64,000 bases of DNA from Caldifarciminota bacterium 4484_18 (GTDB taxonomy: Bacteria; Hydrothermota; UBA3073; NMUJ01), in the NCBI GenBank assembly GCA_002256535.1, contig NMUJ01000007.1:4001-68000 (forward strand), in the 5' to 3' direction. Below are positions 28,275 to 37,223 of the stretch, one piece after another. The translations under genes were made by a program, and so were the position numbers. The notes under the pieces were generated by a model. It was not told where the DNA came from. It was given only the letters and a program-made list of their open reading frames with translations, and ran no database searches. Position 1 is the first letter of the stretch, and each line of letters opens with the position of its first letter.

Positions 28275-29038
28275 CCTTCACGTTTGATATAAGCGTAAGC
28301 GTTGTGATTGTGAATACTTTCCAGGCTCTCAACCTCTATTTCATATCCAAGTACACGCTCGTCATTGTTTAACTTAACTGCTACGTTACGGGCTACATCC
28401 TCAACAAATGAAGGATGTTCATACGCCCATTCAGTGACGTACTTCTCGTCTTCACGCTTGAGCAACGCATATACAGGGGCGGATGCACAATCCTCCACCA
28501 TCTTGATAAGATCTTCTATCCACAGCAACCCACGAAAGTGCACCTTCACCCCTATGTAAGCACGTTGGTTATGTGCACCCTTTTCTGAAATCTCCTTAGA
28601 GCATGGACATACTGTATTTACTGGTACTTCCACCCACAGGTAAAGTTTGATTCTATCCTTGAACCTACCGATAATCCCACAGTTATAACCCATCAAACTC
28701 TTAAGATTAGATGTAGGTGCTTGCTTTTCAATAAAATATGGGAAAAACAGCTCTATATGCGCAGATTCGGCATCGAACATCTCTTTCATACGGTGTAAAA
28801 TCTTTCCAATATTTTGTATCGCTATTTCACCCCTATACTCGTTAAGTATTTCAACAAACCTACTCATATGGGTGCCACGAAAATTATGTGGCAAATTCAC
28901 GTACATGTTCACCCTTGCAATAGTGTGTTGAAATTCATGCGCCTTGTCACGCAAAAGTATAGGATACGATAGGCCACGTACACCTACTTTATCAATGGGT
29001 ATGCATCGATCGTCATTCTCACGTTGCACATCCTTCAT
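28271..29038 (-). CDS. folE2: GTP cyclohydrolase FolE2
   Basis: 255 residues. Type IB GTP cyclohydrolase producing dihydroneopterin triphosphate, first step for folate and 7-deazaguanine compounds. VGVRGLSYPILLRDK, FRGTHMSRFVEIL, NTVCPCSKEISEKGAHNQR (metal-binding cysteine region) and EHPSFVEDVARNV are diagnostic. It overlaps queD by 20 bases, so the two act in sequence on the same product. Confidence 0.95.
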   Translation of the reverse strand: MKDVQRENDDRCIPIDKVGVRGLSYPILLRDKAHEFQHTIARVNMYVNLPHNFRGTHMSRFVEILNEYRGEIAIQNIGKILHRMKEMFDAESAHIELFFPYFIEKQAPTSNLKSLMGYNCGIIGRFKDRIKLYLWVEVPVNTVCPCSKEISEKGAHNQRAYIGVKVHFRGLLWIEDLIKMVEDCASAPVYALLKREDEKYVTEWAYEHPSFVEDVARNVAVKLNNDERVLGYEIEVESLESIHNHNAYAYIKREG

Positions 29039-29387
29039 AGTAGCGTACCCCCTGACGTTCGTCCTCCCAAACTTCTACATGTATCAATTTTAAATTATCT
29101 GGTATTTTGCGGTTCAAGTTTGTAAAAATGTACTTCGCGATATTCTCGACGGTTGGTGGGTTCACTTTGAAATAGGGTAAATCGTTCAAATACCTATGAT
29201 CTAACTCTTTAAGTATCTCAGTTAACCACCTTCTTAACACGCGTAGATCGACGACCATCCCATTGGTGTCTAAATTATCGCCCTCAACAGTCACCCACAC
29301 ACGGAAATTATGCCCATGTAGCTCCTCACCACAAATACTAAGCTTATGTGCAGCAGCAAACCTATCCCCAACTATGAGCCTAAACAT
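29019..29387 (-). CDS. queD: 6-carboxytetrahydropterin synthase / PTPS family
   Basis: 122 residues. Zinc-binding histidines occur in FAAAHKL and ELHGHNFRVWVTVEG, with MVVDLRVLRRWL, LDHRYLNDL and PTVENIAKYI following, and the catalytic glutamate in HVEVWED. The Cys in SICGEELHGHN fits QueD of queuosine synthesis, but a folate-related role (PTPS-III) is possible because folE2 is adjacent and folK is in the window. Confidence 0.88.
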   Translation of the reverse strand: MFRLIVGDRFAAAHKLSICGEELHGHNFRVWVTVEGDNLDTNGMVVDLRVLRRWLTEILKELDHRYLNDLPYFKVNPPTVENIAKYIFTNLNRKIPDNLKLIHVEVWEDERQGVRYYEGCAT

Positions 29388-29388
29388 A

Positions 29389-30285
29389 TCAAACCCTCAA
29401 ACGTATTGTGATTGTGCTTACGTATCCCAGGTTATAGTGCCATCCACCCAACATGTAAGAAAAGGTGATAGGTATATCCTTAGCGGTTAAGTTATAATCG
29501 AACCCTACATTCCAGACCCTTGTCCTATGTGCGATAGGTATCCCCACATTGATTTTCAAATCCGACGTCACCTCCATCTTCCCACTGATGATATAGAACA
29601 ATGGTGTATCACTATCTTTACGTAGTTCAAGATTACCTGTAAAGTTGCTCCCTTTATAACTTAGATCTATCGCCAACACGATAGGTAACCGCACCCTGTA
29701 GTATCTTTCCGGAGTGTAGTATCCAATGGGTCCCAGGTTATCAACCACAAATCCAATCTCCCATTTTTCACTGGGTCTGTGTGTTATACCTATTCCTATC
29801 GCCCAATGCGTAATGCTCGACACGTATATCTTCTCGTAGATCAATTTAGGTACAATACCAACCATTGTATTATCCCATACACGTGTATAACCACAGGTAA
29901 GCACAACTTGATATACACCATAGTAAGCTTGTAGCCATCTTCCAGTTTCATCCCGTAACTCCATATCTGCAATACCTGTACCTAATCCACTTACTTTGTA
30001 AAGATTACGGTTGTTCTTACGTACCCATTTAAATGCAAAGCAATCGTCTCCCATAAAGTATCGTGTGTACGAAGAATATAACCCTTCATCAACATCTTCA
30101 GCTGGGTTTGAATATTTGCACCACTCATAAGTTGTGGTTGGCAATTTAATAAACGCCAACCCCACATCAGGTTCGATCCTTTGTGTCCAATTATAGATTT
30201 TATGTATTGTATCTTCCAACCAATCCCTGAAACGATCCCATCCACTACCGGATACCAGTATCAACAATAATAGGGTATAACTCAT
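29389..30285 (-). CDS. PorV/PorQ-like outer-membrane beta-barrel protein
   Basis: 298 residues with a short N-terminal hydrophobic signal (MSYTLLLLILVSGSG). Alternating polar/hydrophobic strands follow, with HWAIGIGITHRPSEKWEIGFVVDNLG and a C-terminal strand ending in TITIRLRV, as in outer-membrane barrels of the PorV/UPF0164 group. Those proteins help type IX secretion or form lipid-associated pores; no other secretion gene is adjacent, so function is uncertain. It lies one base from queD and overlaps moxR by four bases. Confidence 0.6.
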   Translation of the reverse strand: MSYTLLLLILVSGSGWDRFRDWLEDTIHKIYNWTQRIEPDVGLAFIKLPTTTYEWCKYSNPAEDVDEGLYSSYTRYFMGDDCFAFKWVRKNNRNLYKVSGLGTGIADMELRDETGRWLQAYYGVYQVVLTCGYTRVWDNTMVGIVPKLIYEKIYVSSITHWAIGIGITHRPSEKWEIGFVVDNLGPIGYYTPERYYRVRLPIVLAIDLSYKGSNFTGNLELRKDSDTPLFYIISGKMEVTSDLKINVGIPIAHRTRVWNVGFDYNLTAKDIPITFSYMLGGWHYNLGYVSTITIRLRV

Positions 30286-31259
30286 ACAAGGTTGAGCAAT
30301 TTTTCGACAACCATATCGCTTGTTACACCTTCAGCTTCAGCTGCAAAGTTAAGTATGAGCCTATGTCTCAATACAGGTAGCGCCACACTTCTTACGTCAT
30401 CCCATGACGGTACCGGTCGCCCTTCGAGCAACGCACGTGCCTTTGCCCCTAATATCAAGTATTGTGATGCACGTGGGCTTGCACCCCAGCTTACCCACTC
30501 TTTTATAAATTTGGGTACACTGCTGTTTTCTGATGGCCTGGTGAGGTTGACAAACTGTACTACCTCTTCGATAAGCTTAGGTGCTACCGGCATGCGACGT
30601 ACAACATCCATTAGTTTCAATATTTCTTCACGTGTGAGGACGGACGAAACTTCAGGTTCATACCCTATGGTTGTGGTCTCTACAATTTTGACCTCTTCGT
30701 TTTCGGTTGGATAGTATATATTCACTTGGAACATAAACCTATCTTTCTGTGCCTCTGGCAACGGATACGTACCCTCATGTTCGATAGGATTCTGTGTAGC
30801 TAATACAAAAAACGGGCGTGGCAAATCATAGTCCTTACCAGCCACTGTAACTTTATATTCCTGCATTGCCTCAAGTAGCGCTGATTGTGTCTTGGGTGGT
30901 GTACGATTTATTTCATCCGCCAGTATAATGTTAGCAAAAATGGGACCTTTCACAAACCTAAAATAGCGTTCACCCGATGCGGTTTCCTCCAGTATCTCCG
31001 TACCAGTGATATCTGATGGCATAAGATCGGGTGTAAACTGTATCCTTGAAAACGACAACGATAACACACGTGCTAACGTCTTAACTATCAGAGTTTTAGC
31101 CAACCCCGGCACCCCTACAATGAGTATGTGGCCACCCGACAACAATGCTATCAGTATTTCTTCAATAACACGATCCTGTCCCACTATGATTTTATGTATT
31201 TCGTTTAATATTTTTTCTTTCGTATTGCCGATACGTTCCAATATCTCAGTATCGTTCAT
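30282..31259 (-). CDS. MoxR-family AAA+ ATPase
   Basis: 325 residues. Walker A VGVPGLAKTLIVKTLA, Walker B IILADEINRTPPKTQSALLE, sensor 1 FFVLATQNPIEHEGTYPLPEAQ (a MoxR hallmark), and the C-terminal lid SPRASQYLILGAKA. MoxR proteins act as chaperone-like ATPases, usually next to DUF58 and VWA-domain proteins, which are absent here. The start overlaps rplT by one base. Confidence 0.93.
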   Translation of the reverse strand: MNDTEILERIGNTKEKILNEIHKIIVGQDRVIEEILIALLSGGHILIVGVPGLAKTLIVKTLARVLSLSFSRIQFTPDLMPSDITGTEILEETASGERYFRFVKGPIFANIILADEINRTPPKTQSALLEAMQEYKVTVAGKDYDLPRPFFVLATQNPIEHEGTYPLPEAQKDRFMFQVNIYYPTENEEVKIVETTTIGYEPEVSSVLTREEILKLMDVVRRMPVAPKLIEEVVQFVNLTRPSENSSVPKFIKEWVSWGASPRASQYLILGAKARALLEGRPVPSWDDVRSVALPVLRHRLILNFAAEAEGVTSDMVVEKLLNLV

Positions 31260-31600
31260 TAACTTACCACTTCCTCCACCAGCGCACGAAATGCATCAGG
31301 TTGATTTTCAGCCAATTCTGCTAACACTTTACGGTTAAGATCTATCCCCTTCTCTTTTAGCTTGTGTATGAGCTGACTATAAGTTATACCATGTTGTCGA
31401 CATGCAGCGTTGATCTTCACTATTTGTAAGCGTCGCATATCGCGTTTCTTCTGTCGTCTATGAATATAGCTGTACATAAGTGCTTTCATGGCTGCATTCT
31501 TCGCCACCCTATACAAGTGACCACGTCCGCCAACGTATCCTTTCGCAAGTTTCATCCATTTCTTCTTACGGGTCTTGGGGCTGGATTTAGCTCTCGGCAT
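31259..31600 (-). CDS. rplT: 50S ribosomal protein L20
   Basis: 113 residues. RKKKWMKLAKGYVGGRGHLYRVAKNA and YIHRRQKKRDMRRLQIVKINAA match L20, which nucleates 50S assembly. It is the last ribosomal gene of the conserved thrS-infC-rpmI-rplT cluster. Confidence 0.97.
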   Translation of the reverse strand: MPRAKSSPKTRKKKWMKLAKGYVGGRGHLYRVAKNAAMKALMYSYIHRRQKKRDMRRLQIVKINAACRQHGITYSQLIHKLKEKGIDLNRKVLAELAENQPDAFRALVEEVVS

Positions 31601-31608
31601 ATTACCTC

Positions 31609-31806
31609 CTATCCATACGGTAAAAGTCGTCGTATCCGTTGCTTTTCTGCTGGACTGACTACATCTTTCTTACGTAGTGCACGTCGCCTTTTAGCTGTCT
31701 TCTTACGCATAAGGTGGCTACCACCTGCACGTAACCGCAATATCTTGCCGCTTCTTGTGATCCTAAATCTTTTCGTCACCGCTTTCTTAGTTTTAAGTTT
31801 GGGCAT
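31609..31806 (-). CDS. rpmI: 50S ribosomal protein L35
   Basis: About 65 residues from ATG 31806: MPKLKTKKAVTKRFRITRSG then HLMRKKTAKRRRALRKKD, the typical very basic L35. GAGGTG upstream of this ATG supports it over the longer in-frame start at 31839. It lies between infC and rplT as in most bacteria. Confidence 0.96.
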   Translation of the reverse strand: MPKLKTKKAVTKRFRITRSGKILRLRAGGSHLMRKKTAKRRRALRKKDVVSPAEKQRIRRLLPYG

Positions 31807-31813
31807 CTTCACC

Positions 31814-32356
31814 TCACTTTCTCTTGGATTTAGGTACAATCACTGCCACCATATTGCGATAACTTTCCATAGCTGGTGGATGCTCCACCTTAGCAATATC
31901 AGACAATGCATCTATGAACTGTTCCAGTACCTTCCTACCATCATCCATATGTATAGCCTGTCTACCACGAAACCTAACCACTATTCGTACCTTGTCACCC
32001 TCTTCTAAGAATTCACGTGCCTTACGTAGCTTAACCTCAAAATCGTGGTCCTCGATCTGTGGTGAAAACTTCAATTCCTTCACTTTTATTGTGGTAGATT
32101 TCTTTTCCTTCTTCTCCTTCTGATATTTATATTTCCCATAGTCCATAATCCGACAGACTGGAGGAAACTGGTTTGGTGCTACCTCAACCAAATCGAGCCC
32201 CGCCTCCTCCGCACGTCGTAAAGCCTCTTGTATACTCACAATACCCACCAATCTACCATTCTCATCTACCAGTTTCACCTTACTTACTCTTATCTGTTCA
32301 TTTATTCGTGGACCTTTTTTCTTAGGTCTTCGTAGCGGTCCGCGGTAATATCCCAT
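31814..32356 (-). CDS. infC: Translation initiation factor IF-3
   Basis: 180 residues. N-domain: RINEQIRVSKVKLVDENGR; linker; C-domain: KELKFSPQIEDHDFEVKLRKA and VRFRGRQAIH. IF-3 monitors start codon choice and keeps subunits apart. The start is a plain ATG (shared with the thrS stop as TGATG) rather than the rare AUU used for autoregulation in enterobacteria. Confidence 0.97.
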   Translation of the reverse strand: MGYYRGPLRRPKKKGPRINEQIRVSKVKLVDENGRLVGIVSIQEALRRAEEAGLDLVEVAPNQFPPVCRIMDYGKYKYQKEKKEKKSTTIKVKELKFSPQIEDHDFEVKLRKAREFLEEGDKVRIVVRFRGRQAIHMDDGRKVLEQFIDALSDIAKVEHPPAMESYRNMVAVIVPKSKRK

Positions 32357-34248
32357 CAGGTAAGCGGATTCTCCTCACTTCTTAAGAGCTCCATAAATGT
32401 ATCCCATTCCATAGAACCGAGATCGCCTTCACCACGTTTGCGAACCGCAACCTGCCTACTTTCCATCTCCTTCTTCCCTACAATCACCATGTAGGGTATC
32501 TTTTTCCCAGCTACCATACGCACTTTATAAGATATTTTCTCGTTACTTGTGTCAAGCTCAACCCTATAATTTAAGCTTGTCAATCTCTTGTAAATCTTCT
32601 GTGCATATGGGATTGCAGTATCAGTAATGGTGGCCACCACTATCTGCACGGGTGCTAACCAAAACGGCATCGCCCCTTTATGATGCTCGACTAACGTACC
32701 CATAAATCGCTCCATTGCCCCCAATATTGCACGATGTATCATGATCACATGATGTGGTGTATTGTCAGCTCCTATGTAGGTTACGTCAAACCTCTCAGGT
32801 AGATTAAAATCAAACTGTATCGTAGGACCTTGCCATTTTCTACCCATCGCATCACGCAAGTGTATGTCAATTTTGGGTCCATAAAATGCAGCTTCCCCTA
32901 CCATACGTTCGTAAGGTATATTGAGTTTATTCAAAACGCTTTCAAGTGCCGCTTCTGCATGCTGCCAATCTTCATCCCTTCCTGCAAATGACTTCTTATC
33001 TGCTGGGTCTCTTACCGATAATGTAACGTCGTACTCCTTGAACCCGAATCTCTCCATCATATAGCGTGCAAGCTCTATTATTTCACAAATTTCTGTCTCC
33101 ACCTGATCGGGCCGACAGAAGATATGTGCATCATCTTGGGTAAACCCTCGCACCCTCAACAACCCATGTAATACACCACTACGTTCATATCGGTAAACCG
33201 TACCTAACTCCGCGTATTTAATCGGTAAATCGCGATAACTACGTACTTTCGATTTGTATATAAGGATATGGAAAGGGCAGTTCATTGGCTTCAAAACATA
33301 GTCTTCCTGTCCCATCTTAAATGTGATCATATTCTCACGATAATACTCAAAATGTCCAGATATCTGCCACAGCTCCGCCTTTGCAATATGTGGTGTATAG
33401 ACAAGTTGGTATCCACGTTTGATATGCTCTTTTATCCAAAATTCTTCAATTATCCTACGTATTGTTGCACCTTTAGGGTGCCACAACACTAATCCAGGAC
33501 CTGGCTCACCAATACTAAAATACTCCAGTTGTGTACCTAATTTACGGTGATCACAAGCTTCTGCCTCTTTCAGCAGCTGCAGAAAATGTACCAATCTTTC
33601 CTGGGTGGTAAATGATATTCCATAAATCCTTTGTAGACGTTCGCGCGTCTCGTCACCCCGCCAGTAACTACCTGAAGTAGATAATAGTTTGAAATACTTT
33701 ATCCTACCCGTAGATGGCACATGTGGCCCCCTACAAAGGTCGATAAAATTTCCCTGTTTGTAGCAACTAACCACATCATCCGTTATCTCATCGATAAGCT
33801 CTACTTTGAACTTCTCGCCCAGCTCCTCAAACATCCTTCGTGCTTCATCTCGCGGTAATTCAAGCCTTTCAAACGTAAGATCTTTCGCTATAATTTCGTA
33901 CATCTTAGCCTCAATTTTATCCAAATCCTCTGTCGTAAATGGCCTATCAACTTCGAAGTCATAATAAAACCCATGCTCAATGGCTGGCCCTATTGCGAGC
34001 TTTGCGTTAGGGAATAACTCCTTAACCGCCTGTGCCATGATATGTGCGGTGGAGTGCCAATATACTTGTTTACCATCGTTGTCATCAAATGTTATGGGTT
34101 CAATTATATCACCTTCTTGCGGTTGGTACGACAAATCTACCAGCTTACCATTAACCCTTGCTGCAATAATTTCTGGTTCTGACAGTATTGAAATTAAACG
34201 TTCACCCTCTTCTATTTCCTTTACTTCGCCTTTGATTTTTACTTTCAT
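32356..34248 (-). CDS. thrS: Threonyl-tRNA synthetase
   Basis: 630 residues, intact. TGS domain at the N-terminus, editing domain with HSTAHIMAQAVKELFP, and class II catalytic core with LCRGPHVPSTG, NMITFKMG, MNCPFHILIY, RGFTQDDAHIFCR and the zinc ligands Cys/His, then the anticodon-binding domain. There is no visible ribosome binding site before ATG 34248, and the tRNA-Val gene ends only 13 bases upstream, so thrS mRNA probably arises from a tRNA-containing transcript. Confidence 0.97.
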   Translation of the reverse strand: MKVKIKGEVKEIEEGERLISILSEPEIIAARVNGKLVDLSYQPQEGDIIEPITFDDNDGKQVYWHSTAHIMAQAVKELFPNAKLAIGPAIEHGFYYDFEVDRPFTTEDLDKIEAKMYEIIAKDLTFERLELPRDEARRMFEELGEKFKVELIDEITDDVVSCYKQGNFIDLCRGPHVPSTGRIKYFKLLSTSGSYWRGDETRERLQRIYGISFTTQERLVHFLQLLKEAEACDHRKLGTQLEYFSIGEPGPGLVLWHPKGATIRRIIEEFWIKEHIKRGYQLVYTPHIAKAELWQISGHFEYYRENMITFKMGQEDYVLKPMNCPFHILIYKSKVRSYRDLPIKYAELGTVYRYERSGVLHGLLRVRGFTQDDAHIFCRPDQVETEICEIIELARYMMERFGFKEYDVTLSVRDPADKKSFAGRDEDWQHAEAALESVLNKLNIPYERMVGEAAFYGPKIDIHLRDAMGRKWQGPTIQFDFNLPERFDVTYIGADNTPHHVIMIHRAILGAMERFMGTLVEHHKGAMPFWLAPVQIVVATITDTAIPYAQKIYKRLTSLNYRVELDTSNEKISYKVRMVAGKKIPYMVIVGKKEMESRQVAVRKRGEGDLGSMEWDTFMELLRSEENPLT

Positions 34249-34261
34249 GGATAAAAATAAA

Positions 34262-34335
34262 TGGGCGGTACTGGACTCGAACCAGTGACCTCCACGATGT
34301 CAACGTGGCGCTCTTACCAACTGAGCTAACCGCCC
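34262..34335 (-). tRNA. tRNA-Val (GAC)
   Basis: 74-base cloverleaf on the minus strand: acceptor stem GGGCGGT paired with ACCGCCC, discriminator A, D-loop with AGCTCAGTTGGTAAGAG, anticodon stem-loop CCACG-TTGACAT-CGTGG giving anticodon GAC, and T-arm GGTTCGAGTCC. CCA is not encoded. It lies four bases after tRNA-Gly. Confidence 0.96.
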
Positions 34336-34339
34336 ATAG

Positions 34340-34411
34340 AGCGGGCAACGGGATTCGAACCCGCGACCACCGGCTTGGGAAGCCGGCACTCTACCGCTGA
34401 GTTATGCCCGC
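34340..34411 (-). tRNA. tRNA-Gly (CCC)
   Basis: 72-base cloverleaf on the minus strand: acceptor GCGGGCA with TGCCCGC and discriminator T, D-arm ACTCAGCGGTAGAGT, anticodon stem-loop CCGGC-TTCCCAA-GCCGG giving anticodon CCC, T-arm GGTTCGAATCC. CCA is not encoded. First gene of the tRNA-Gly/tRNA-Val/thrS unit. Confidence 0.95.
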
Positions 34412-34420
34412 TTCTTTGAT

Positions 34421-34448
34421 AAAATATCAACATGCTTGAACCCGTCAA
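34421..34448 (-). promoter_or_regulatory. Promoter of tRNA-Gly/tRNA-Val (and probably thrS operon)
   Basis: Minus strand TTGACG (34448-34443), 16-base spacer, TATTTT (34426-34421), ten bases before the tRNA-Gly 5' end. Spacing and position suit a sigma70-type promoter. Confidence 0.65.
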
Positions 34449-34484
34449 GCAGCTATTTTTGCACTCTTAGCATCCAAATTGAAG

Positions 34485-34513
34485 TTGACAACGTTTACTT
34501 CACCCTAATTTTA
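34485..34513 (+). promoter_or_regulatory. Promoter of glycosidase gene
   Basis: TTGACA (34485-34490) followed after 15-17 bases by the AT-rich TAATTTTA, about 14-20 bases before ATG 34527. The -10 is weak; the 5' leader would be short. Confidence 0.4.
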
Positions 34514-34526
34514 AGGTATCTTAATA

Positions 34527-36338
34527 ATGATGGATAAACAAGCCCTTACCAAGTTTATCAAATCTGCCATACTACCGGGATGGTGTCATGGGCTACGTGG
34601 ATGGACAGTTACGGGGTTACCCAACCATAGCGAGAAAGTTCTACGTGGTGTTGATGGCTCAATTATGGCAACCACATGGAATTTCTATTTAAACTTCTGG
34701 TTATGGATAGACGACGAGCTGATCACACCGGAGACCCTACCTCTGAACAAAATTGAACATCATCTTGACAGTGGTCACTTACCTATATCGATATTTGAGT
34801 TCCATCATAAGGATATATTGATGCGTAACACCTTAACCGTAATCGATGGTGCCACCAATGGCATAGGTCTCATAAATGTAGATGTTGAAAACCTCTCCCC
34901 CACCCGACATAAAGTAGTATTGGGTTTAGTAGTACGTCCGTTTAGGGTTAACGAGCAGATGGGCGCTATTTCTCACCTCTCTTACGCCGATCGTATATTA
35001 TCGATCAATGATAAATTCCATATATTTGTAGAAGGTAACCCGCAGTTTGTTATAACTTCGTTGTTCGAAGGTAATGAACTATCACCCAAAGGTGACGATA
35101 AGGTACCCCAATTACTAAGTGGTGCCTTGATGTACAACCTAAGGATGGCACCAGGTGCCGGCAAACATATCAAATTTCGCTTCAATATCGACCCCATGGA
35201 CCGTCGCTCTGCCGTCACTCTGTTGCATAGGTTACCCATTTATTTACCCATAGATAAGGTACGTACGTACTGGAGGACATTACTTTACAGGACACGTTGG
35301 CATATACCAGCACCGTTACCTGATGCAATCTATGCATCGCTCGCTTACATTCTTATCAACATGGCCGATAACCAATTACGTCCCGGACTTACGTTTTACA
35401 ACTATTTCTGGTATCGTGACGCCGCATATATTGTGGCTGCCCTGTTACGCTATGGGTATGCAGATTTTGTGAAACGCACTTTACCAACTTTTATGGAAGG
35501 TCAATTACCTACTGGAGAGTTTCCCCCTATATTGGACGACAGGTTACGCCCTGTAAAACCCATCAAACGTCTAAAGGAATGGGATTCACAAGGTCAAGCC
35601 ATCTTCGCCATCGCTGAATACTATAGATTTACAGGTGATAAGGAAATGCTCAAAACTTACTATCCACACATCCAACGTGCTGCCGAATATATTTTAAAAC
35701 AGCGTACTCGTCGGCTCAAGGAACGTCTACGTAACACCCCTTACTATGGATTGTTACCACCGTCGTGGTCGGCGGAAGACCTCGGTTCTGACAAATGGCA
35801 TCATTACTGGGACGATTTCTGGTGTGTCATAGGGTTACGTGATGCTGCATTCATAAGCAGGATATTGGGCAAACAGGATAGCCACCGATACGAAGCTGCT
35901 GCATCGGAGCTACTTAACTCGGTCTTTAATTCCATACAGATACTTATAAGACGTAAAAAAATCAAATGGATACCGAATGGTCCAGAGGATTTGAACTCCT
36001 CATCAATGGCACGTGGTACATCACCATTATTGTGGCCTGGTAGGCTGGTGGATACTTCCAACACCTTAGTACGCGAATCGTTCGATTACTACTTCAAGAA
36101 GTGGATACAACCTTATGGTGGTGGATACTACCACCAGAAGCATTTTTGGCCATATGGGTTAGAATTGGCCACCTGCTATCTTATACTTAGGCAACCACAG
36201 CGTGCACATATGATATTAGATTGGTACCTACAGCATCAAACCGTACCCGGTACGTATGCATGGGCTGAGGTTATTGATGATATCAACCCATGGTGGTCGA
36301 GAATCTACCCACGTATTTTGGACAAATCGATGCCATAA
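34527..36338 (+). CDS. Six-hairpin (alpha/alpha6) glycoside hydrolase-like protein
   Basis: 603 residues. An N-terminal beta-sandwich-like region (~1-250) is followed by an alpha/alpha toroid: FYNYFWYRDAAYIVAALLRYG at ~290, EWDSQGQAIFAIAEYYRFTG at ~350, LLPPSWSAEDLG at ~408 and FWPYGLELATCYLIL near the C-terminus. This arrangement resembles GH15/GH63-type glucoamylases and debranching enzymes; acidic residues in WYRD and SAED are candidate catalytic positions. No signal peptide is visible, so intracellular storage-glucan or trehalose-like glycoside breakdown is inferred, not shown. Confidence 0.72.
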   Translation: MMDKQALTKFIKSAILPGWCHGLRGWTVTGLPNHSEKVLRGVDGSIMATTWNFYLNFWLWIDDELITPETLPLNKIEHHLDSGHLPISIFEFHHKDILMRNTLTVIDGATNGIGLINVDVENLSPTRHKVVLGLVVRPFRVNEQMGAISHLSYADRILSINDKFHIFVEGNPQFVITSLFEGNELSPKGDDKVPQLLSGALMYNLRMAPGAGKHIKFRFNIDPMDRRSAVTLLHRLPIYLPIDKVRTYWRTLLYRTRWHIPAPLPDAIYASLAYILINMADNQLRPGLTFYNYFWYRDAAYIVAALLRYGYADFVKRTLPTFMEGQLPTGEFPPILDDRLRPVKPIKRLKEWDSQGQAIFAIAEYYRFTGDKEMLKTYYPHIQRAAEYILKQRTRRLKERLRNTPYYGLLPPSWSAEDLGSDKWHHYWDDFWCVIGLRDAAFISRILGKQDSHRYEAAASELLNSVFNSIQILIRRKKIKWIPNGPEDLNSSSMARGTSPLLWPGRLVDTSNTLVRESFDYYFKKWIQPYGGGYYHQKHFWPYGLELATCYLILRQPQRAHMILDWYLQHQTVPGTYAWAEVIDDINPWWSRIYPRILDKSMP

Positions 36339-36395
36339 TCTATGAACCCGCTACTCGATCAATAAAAATACGATCATCTATCCCATACGAAAAGT

Positions 36396-36431
36396 TTGAA
36401 CTTACCCGATCCGACCTTAAATTAGTACAAT
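36396..36431 (+). promoter_or_regulatory. Possible promoter of rsmA
   Basis: TTGAAC (36396-36401) with TAAATT 16 bases on (36418-36423), or a better -10 TACAAT (36426-36431) lacking a good -35. Both lie within 20 bases of the GTG start at 36441, with no ribosome binding site between. Confidence 0.35.
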
Positions 36432-36440
36432 AGCAATATT

Positions 36441-37223
36441 GTGGATAGAAAAGCACTAATTTCAACATTACGTAAACTTGGCATAACTCCCACCAAACTC
36501 ATGGGGCAAACTTTCCTTTTGGATGAAACAATAGCCCAAAATATTGCCATCATTGCTGTGGTTACAAATAAGGTAGCCATTGAGGTAGGGCCAGGTCTTG
36601 GTATACTTACAAATTATTTGCTACCAAAAGTGGAACACCTGATATTGGTTGAACGTGATCCGTTGCTCGCTGGCTATCTTAAGCGTACCTTAACTGCATC
36701 TAACTATACGCTTATCACGGCTGATATATTGAAACAGCATATACCGCGTCTGTATAAAAAGGGTAAAGTAAAAATCGTTTCCAACTTACCTTACTCCATA
36801 ATTTCGCCATTCTTACGGTGGCTCATACATGAAAAGAACTATATTGAGGATGTTACGTTGATGTTACCCCAAGATGTGGTGGATAAATTGCTTGCCACCC
36901 CTGGTACCAAGAAATACTCTGCACTTACTGTAATATATGGAGTTTCGACTCATATAACACGATGTTTTGTTGTACCACCGCACGTGTTTTATCCACGACC
37001 AAAAATCTTCTCAGAGGTCATCAAGATAGAGTTCAACGAACTCGATCTACCACGGGGGTTCATAAAGTTTGTAGAACATGGGTTCACCGCACGTCGTAAG
37101 AAGCTCAAAAATATCTTCACACAATATAAGTTCGATAATTCCGGTGATAAACGGCCGGATCAACTCACCCCAGACGAATGGCTCACGATATACAGTAGAT
37201 TGAGTAGATATGATAACCACTAA
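36441..37223 (+). CDS. rsmA: 16S rRNA dimethyladenosine transferase RsmA/KsgA
   Basis: 260 residues from GTG 36441. Dimethylates two adjacent adenines near the 3' end of 16S rRNA. GITPTKLMGQTFLLDETIA, SAM motif AIEVGPGLGILTNYLL, acidic LVERDP, catalytic NLPYSIISPFLRWL, and the C-terminal YPRPKIFSEVIKIE with FTARRKKLKNIF are all present. Complete; its stop shares TAATG with the next gene. Confidence 0.94.
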   Translation: MDRKALISTLRKLGITPTKLMGQTFLLDETIAQNIAIIAVVTNKVAIEVGPGLGILTNYLLPKVEHLILVERDPLLAGYLKRTLTASNYTLITADILKQHIPRLYKKGKVKIVSNLPYSIISPFLRWLIHEKNYIEDVTLMLPQDVVDKLLATPGTKKYSALTVIYGVSTHITRCFVVPPHVFYPRPKIFSEVIKIEFNELDLPRGFIKFVEHGFTARRKKLKNIFTQYKFDNSGDKRPDQLTPDEWLTIYSRLSRYDNH

